Source: Aphrophora alni
Taxonomy: Eukaryota; Arthropoda; Insecta; Hemiptera; Aphrophoridae
Reading direction: 5' to 3'
Assembly (NCBI GenBank): GCA_963513935.1
Contig: OY740765.1
Coordinates: 72,609,638-72,673,637, forward strand
Length of the DNA stretch: 64,000 nucleotides
Shown here: positions 58,600-64,000 of the stretch, one piece after another
Position numbering within the stretch: position 1 is the stretch's first letter
How the letters are laid out: the number at the start of each line of letters is the position of its first letter
Program-made: the position numbers and the translations under genes
Notes under the pieces: generated by a model
Told to the model about the DNA's origin: nothing
Seen by the model: only the letters and a program-made list of their open reading frames with translations
Database searches by the model: none

Positions 58600-58930
58600 T
58601 TTAAGATATGACTTGTATTGCAAGGTTGTAGTAAATATCTCAAAATTTTAGGTTAACTAGTATATGTTTTATTATAAAACCGAAATTGAAGTCGATACCT
58701 TGAATATTGTTGAAATTGGAGCCTATAAATTCATGCAGTTTCCTAATACCCACCGCAAATTTACAGTTTTCTCAAAAGCAGGCTCAAATGATTTTGATGA
58801 AAATTTTCTCAAGAGGCAAAAACAAAACGTATTGGTCGACATCTACAAAAATTCCGGTTCATGTGTTATTGGAAATCGTTAATCGGTATCGGTTATGGGA
58901 AATAACGAAAAACCATTGGTCTTGGGATTG
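58600..58930 (+). repeat. Interspersed repeat, copy 1
   Basis: Contains CAAGGTTGTAGTAAATATCTC, GTTTTATTATAAAACCGAAATTG, GTCGATACCTTGAATATTG and GGTCGACATCTACAAAAATT. It matches 59715-60055 in the same order at about 80%. The short ORFs across it are not conserved between copies, so it is non-coding repeat rather than a gene. Confidence 0.7.
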
Positions 58931-59186
58931 ATATAAAACGCGTAATTTATCAAACACGGTTTAGTTCAAATTTTAAAATTATGCTAAGATTAATGGCCCT
59001 ATTTCGTTTTCAAAATTACGAGGAAAAAGTATTACCGTTCTGGAATAGTTGACAAAAAACAAAAATGAACCTTGACCACCGTCATTAAAGTGATTATGAG
59101 TATAGGCCTATGAAAGAATAATATTCTATAGTATATTGTCTTGTATCTAATTACTCACCTCAAGACATAAAGGCTATCGCGGTTTC

Positions 59187-59224
59187 CATCACTACACTAC
59201 ACTACACTACACTAGGTTTCCATC
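59187..59224. repeat. (CACTA)n pentamer repeat
   Basis: About five CACTA units, bracketed by direct copies of GGTTTCCATCA. Confidence 0.85.
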
Positions 59225-59714
59225 ATCAGGCCGCACAAAATAGTCAAATCACTTATTAGAGGTCGTCACATAACAATAAAACACTAAAAACACAACACAA
59301 CGTAAAACCGTTAACAGCACAAACAGTTATTTTGGCCGAAATATCGAGTGCATGGCCAATACCCGGCAAATCTAAACTGCGGAATTATTGCTGTAGGCAC
59401 AGATACTCCCTGCCTTCTCTGTTATCTATCGTGGTGGTCTAGTATGACGTCTGTTTATCATGCTGTCTGTCTAGATGCTTACGACATCATAAATTAGATT
59501 TGATTTAAAGGATAGTTTATCATTGGGGATATTAGATGAATCTATTTTTACACCTTTATAGATCTCGAACTCTTCTACGGAATCCATGTACTTACTTTTT
59601 TTTTTTTCAAAAGTGTAATATCTCCATGTTAGATTGGATATCTGTGTATTTATGGTTTTTGTTCAAATAAAAAATAAAAATTTAATATGACTTGAAACTA
59701 GGTACACATGCAGA

Positions 59715-60055
59715 GTAACTTGCATTCCAAGGTTGGATTAAATATCTCAAAATTTTGGGAATGAGAAAATTTTGTGTAGTACCGACGAGAAAATTCGTGC
59801 ATATACCAATTCTTACTTTCAACTATTTTTTTCTATTTGCTTAAAACTTTGTATATACATTAACTTGTTTATGTTTTATTAGAAAACCAAAGTTGAAGTC
59901 GATACCTTGAAAATTGTTGAGATTGGAGCCTAAAAGTTCATGCAATTTTTAACTTATCGGTTCAAATGATTTTGATCTAATTTTTCTCAAGAGTCCCGAA
60001 CAAAACGTGTTGGTCGACATCTACAAAAATTGCGGTTTATGCGTTATGGGAGTTG
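59715..60055 (+). repeat. Interspersed repeat, copy 2
   Basis: Same block order as 58600-58930 (CAAGGTTGGATTAAATATCTC ... GTCGATACCTTGAAAATTG ... GGTCGACATCTACAAAAATT), with an extra segment of about 120 bp after the first block. Confidence 0.7.
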
Positions 60056-61181
60056 GTCTTTGTTTACACTCTTATTTTACCTTCACAATGTCTTCCTTAT
60101 CATATCTTTTCTTTATAGGTTCCCTTCCTTTCTCTTAATATCAAAATTTATTTTTTTATACTTGTAGCACTATGAAACGATATATGTATTTGAATATATT
60201 TAATTTTACGGTTATTGTTTAATATGGCTGTGTCAGACTATTCATTTATTACAGGTACTCACTATTTATGTTTATGTTACTTATATTCACAATGAATGTG
60301 AAATATTTATTATTTATAAAATCGATAAATAATAGGAACTAATTTTAATGTAGATATATTTTAAATTACCGTCATTATGAAACGGATTACTTTAAGGCAA
60401 TTTATAACTAGCTAAATGGTTTAAGGTATGTTTGCCATGCTGTGGATTAACCATAAAACTTTTCTGTCCTTATTAGTTATACAAGCATAAAATATGGGTG
60501 TTAAACAGATTATTATTTTTTTCAAACTAGAGCATATTGATGAGTATCGTGCAAAATTACTACTCAATTGGTCGTACTGTTCTAGAGATATAAATTATTT
60601 AGTAACAAAAATACAAAATGAAGATAGTAGGTAAAAGAAGCGTTACCTAATATGTGTTTATAGGAACTTCTTTTAAATTTAAACACTTATAAGCACCCCC
60701 TAAATTATCTCCGCGCATTACAGAAACACTGTGGTAACTTCCGTGACGTTACCACAAAAGGTAGGACTACAAACGGAAAACGCGAACTGACCGCGTGTTT
60801 GTACGTTGAAACGATTTTAGTTTACCTCTTTACCCTTTTTTACAGAGCAAGTTATGATGAAGGTGAAAAAATAAAATTTACTGATAAATCCGTTTTGAAT
60901 CTAAAAAAATGTTTGGAGTCTGTCGTATGTAGGCCTACAGAGTCTGTCTCAAAAATCGCGCATTGGAATACATATCAGCTTCTAATTGGCGTAGGAATGT
61001 AATAGACACATTAATTGAAAGCTCTTGGTTGGGTCTATCTATAGGGAGTGCTAAATCTTAGGTTCCATATACAGGGTATTCCGAAAAATATTAAACGTTT
61101 TCCCCCCGTTTTTTTTTAAATAACAATATTAATGTTTCCCCTTCAATTACTCCTAAAAAGTCCACATTCTTTTCCCAATTA

Positions 61182-61856
61182 CACAGTCTTATCTCATTAA
61201 CTCGGCCATAACACAAGAAAAACATTCATGTGACATCTCTTTTGAAAGCTGTTTACATTTGCTATCTGATAAAGTAACTAAATATATAAATTTTCTTCAC
61301 AGAGTGTTCCTAAAATTATTTTTTATAGAATTATTTTGGTGTTTTTTTCTACTCCAAAGTGAATTGGTTTTTAACTCTTAGTCCAAAGGTTCTGAATTCT
61401 CATTCATTATTCCCTAGTATTGCAAAATTACATCAGCTTTTACCCAACAGATGTATTGGGCGAATTGGCCATCGAACGACGCTCTAGATCTCCAGATTGA
61501 AATCCTTTAGTTTATTTCCTTTGTGGCTATTCGAAAATAAACGTTTACTATAATAGACCTACGAATCTGAAACCTGAAAGAAAAATATGACTAGCAATAC
61601 AGAAAATTAGAGATGAAATTAAAAGTAAAGCAATACATGCGGTTTATACTCGTTTGGAACATTGTCAAGTAGCTCTTGGTGGACATTTTGAACATAAACA
61701 GTTTTAGTACAGCTTGTAGTTTTTCTTGGTTTTGGATTGTACACAAAATAAAATCATTTTTTGTATTTAAAAATTTTATTTTTTTTGGAACACTGTGCAA
61801 TTAAAAACTAATTACATTATCAGATAGCAAATGTAAACAAATGAGATAAGACTGTG
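61182..61856 (+). mobile_element. Mariner-like transposon relic with long inverted repeats
   Basis: Right arm 61817-61856 (40 bp) is matched by the left arm in two pieces, 61182-61198 and 61251-61272, separated by a 52-bp segment absent on the right. Further in, CACAGAGTGTTCC (61302) and the inverse of GGAACACTGTGC (about 61787-61798) also pair. The interior encodes, with stops, RSPD-stop-NPLVYFLCGYSK and KIRDEIKSKAIHAVYTRLEH, then GGHFEH: the C-terminal block of mariner-like transposases (RSPDLNPLDFFLWGYLK ... GGHFEH). The N-terminus is gone. Confidence 0.7.
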
Positions 61857-62326
61857 AAATTTTATTCATCATATTGTTGTATCTAAGTAAAATAAAAACA
61901 GTAATAAACCAGAAAACTCGCGTAAAATTCAATGTATATAAGGTTGGTCGCCGCCGGCCATATTAATGTATATAAGGGTGGTTGCCGCCCTCAATACACT
62001 TTTAACTACTTAAATCCTAATTTTAATCCATTATAAAAATAAATTCTATGTTAAAAGTGTACATTTATCAGGCTAATAGTATATACTTTAATTGAAGACA
62101 TACTTATCGTTCTTGTAATAACAAAAAATATAGATATTAAAATTCCTAATTATTTTTTGACTGAAATTAATGACAGGAGTAAGTAACATTAAAGAAATGA
62201 AAAACGGAGGTGCGTTGCAAGCCTGTACACATATGTCCCATTTCTGAGGATTTATACAAAACCGACCCCTTTCTGAAGAGTTGGTCATCAGAATAGGACA
62301 GTCCTCAGAAAGGGTACAGTTGCGTA

Positions 62327-62330
<4 letters not shown>

Positions 62331-62379
<49 letters not shown>
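62331..62379. repeat. (TA)n microsatellite
   Basis: About 24 TA units in the intron just downstream (minus strand) of exon 62458-62700. A shorter (TA)n is at about 62742-62768, just upstream of the same exon, so the exon is bracketed by TA arrays. Confidence 0.95.
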
Positions 62380-62381
<2 letters not shown>

Positions 62382-62457
62382 ACTGAACCTAAACTACAAT
62401 TTTATTATTACTTTTATTAGTTGGATCTGAATTATCTGTGCCTACATCTAGTTTTAC

Positions 62458-62700
62458 CTGCTCAATATATTTTAGTAGTGGTTCTCTGTTTTCCAGCCAA
62501 TATTTTGGTAATTCTGATTGGAAAGGAAACTTGTAGCATCCCAGTTCAATGGTCAATTCCATGCAATTGGTGCTGATATAGTTGTAATCCTGCATTCCAC
62601 CAGATACGATATACCACTTTGCTCCATTTATTATTCCTCCAGGAAAATGTTCATTTGAGAAATTTGGACATGGTTGCCCTAAATGCATCAATGGATGTGC
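62458..62700 (-). CDS. Carboxypeptidase D exon, C-terminal half of active M14 domain
   Basis: On the minus strand the acceptor CTCAACAG precedes 62700 and the donor GTAAAA follows 62458; the exon has 81 codons in phase 0. It reads [14 protein letters not shown], then [38 protein letters not shown] and [18 protein letters not shown]. These are the M14B blocks 'np.Mh.G.pCp...F..GitNGA.WY.v.GGMQDynY' and 'C.E.T.Els..K.P'; the Glu of TIELGC is the catalytic base and is kept, so this domain should be active. It joins the transthyretin-like exon 37378-37544 directly. Position before an inactive domain suggests it is domain II of three. CPD trims basic residues in the secretory pathway. Confidence 0.93.
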
Positions 62701-62737
62701 CTGTTGAGAAAAAAAGGAATTTATTTATTCATTCTAG

Positions 62738-62768
<31 letters not shown>

Positions 62769-64000
62769 CATATACACATGTTTATATCTATGAATATGGG
62801 TTATATATTCAATTCAATTAAGTTCAATGTTTATTGGTATTTTATGACAAATACTCATTTGTATAAGACAAGTGATAGGGTATAGTCCTAAAAACTGCCA
62901 GGGTTCTTTATTTTCAAAATAATCAGTGGTTCAGTTCTAACCATTTTTGGAATGTGAGTTGCCGAGTCAATGACCTTAAAAGGCATTCAACTACACAGTC
63001 ATTCTTATTAATGAATATGCTAAATCGTCAATTTTAGGTAAATATCCATTTAAATTTCTTGTATTTTCTTTTTAATGCATTTTAAACTAAATTGAAATGA
63101 ATATATATATACTGTTTAAATAAATAAGAATCCCAAATATTGGATTCTAACAATGGAATAATATCAGAAACCAAATTTAGTTTTCTTGTATATGGGAGAC
63201 CGCGTGAAAGACCGACCTCGATTGAAAGATCACATCAGTTTCACTAATGTGATCAAGTAGCTTAGGAAATTTTGACAGTTTTTTCAAGGATTTTTTATTT
63301 TTTTTACCACTTTTTAATTTGCATATATATATGTTATATATATATATCTTTTTGGACAACTACTCTGATATTATTCCAAATTTTTTTCGTTCTTATACTC
63401 TAACAACAGAATATCACGTTAATGGAAACAAATTGGTGTAGAGCCAAAAAATTTAACAACAACCATCTAATTACAGTATAAAGGTAATGTTACAGGTAAT
63501 TTTTGTTTTTGAAAATATGGGGAAGGAAGGTCGTACAAACCCAGAGAGGTAAGTATAGTAGCTATTTTGCAATCCAACTAATACAATTTTGTATTCCCAT
63601 AGGTATCCGTGTAACCCTGTCAGATAGATCATACATCGCAACACCATGAGCATGGAATTTTGAAGTTCGGAAGGACACATAGCCTCTTCAGTCGCCTCAC
63701 ACAACACCTACGCTATGATAAGCATACTCAGCGCTACAGCAATAGTTACAATACACCACAGAAAAACACTCAAATTTTACTAAAAAAACATCATATATAT
63801 TATTATTATTTTTTAATATTCCTGATTTGATTTTGTTACTGTCTATATATAAGCCGTTTATATTTCTACAATTATTTCTTGGTGAACATTATTTTTAATT
63901 TTTCCTTTTGTATGTTAAAGTTTGAAGATAACCACATGATTAGATATATCTTTAAGTCTAATAAAGGGAAAACAAGGAAAGACATGATTAACAATTTAAT
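62701..64000. other. CPD intron DNA (upstream side)
   Basis: No exon recognised on the minus strand. The exon preceding 62700 should end in the 'V-F-x-x-L-A-x-x-Y' helix in phase 0, and nothing here does so with a donor. It is therefore expected beyond 64000. Confidence 0.4.

Noticed and set aside
58664..58931. Overlapping plus-strand open frames
   Set aside because: The region is one copy of a repeat also at 59715-60055, where the frames are broken; no purifying pattern.
63471..63707. Minus-strand open frame as a possible upstream CPD exon
   Set aside because: No M14 motif, and the splice-like AGGTAAGTAT nearby is on the plus strand.

Overview
This window is a stretch of AT-rich eukaryotic, almost certainly insect, nuclear DNA (a hemipteran-like genome is my guess, at low confidence). 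It has one large host gene with introns up to about 25 kb, a young LTR retrotransposon, a small unrecognised spliced gene, and a dense layer of decayed transposons. Most of the window is intron.

Host gene. A carboxypeptidase D (CPD, 'silver'-type, M14 metallocarboxypeptidase) gene runs on the minus strand across nearly the whole window. Exons with splice sites and matching phase are at 62458-62700, 37378-37544, 31232-31490, 26735-27108 and 14034-14109, with two likely further exons at 5690-5757 and 5416-5508. Together they encode the C-terminal half of an active M14 domain, its transthyretin-like domain, and a third, catalytically dead M14-like domain. The 5' exons lie beyond 64000. The 3' end is not seen, and at least one exon between 5757 and 14034 was not found.

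LTR retrotransposon. A complete Ty3/Gypsy-type element (14148-22213, plus strand) has two 1282-bp LTRs that look identical by eye, a 4-bp target duplication (GTAT), a Lys-tRNA-like primer site, gag and pol. Gag and pol share one reading frame and are separated by a single TGA, with no ATG before pol. The element sits in a CPD intron, antisense to the gene and 38 bp upstream of a 3' splice site.

Second gene. A small plus-strand spliced gene of unknown function (exons 50936-51066 and 51732-51919, possibly 49884-49978) lies inside the 25-kb CPD intron. One of its exons has a decayed tandem copy next to it.

Transposon debris. There are non-LTR relics (370-740, 2060-2935, 34480-34770, 36380-36520), a DUF4780-like ORF relic (11 kb), a hAT/ZBED5-like relic (12.2-12.9 kb, partly duplicated at 25.1 kb) and mariner-like transposase relics (24.3-25.0, 31.65-32.35, 61.2-61.9 kb). 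A pogo-like fragment (55.3 kb), two piggyBac-type MITEs (2990-4224, 29415-30084) and a hAT element with another hAT MITE nested inside it (45440-47019) are also present. Several foldback modules share a GAAAC-plus-AATAAA layout. Simple repeats and tandem duplications fill much of the remainder.
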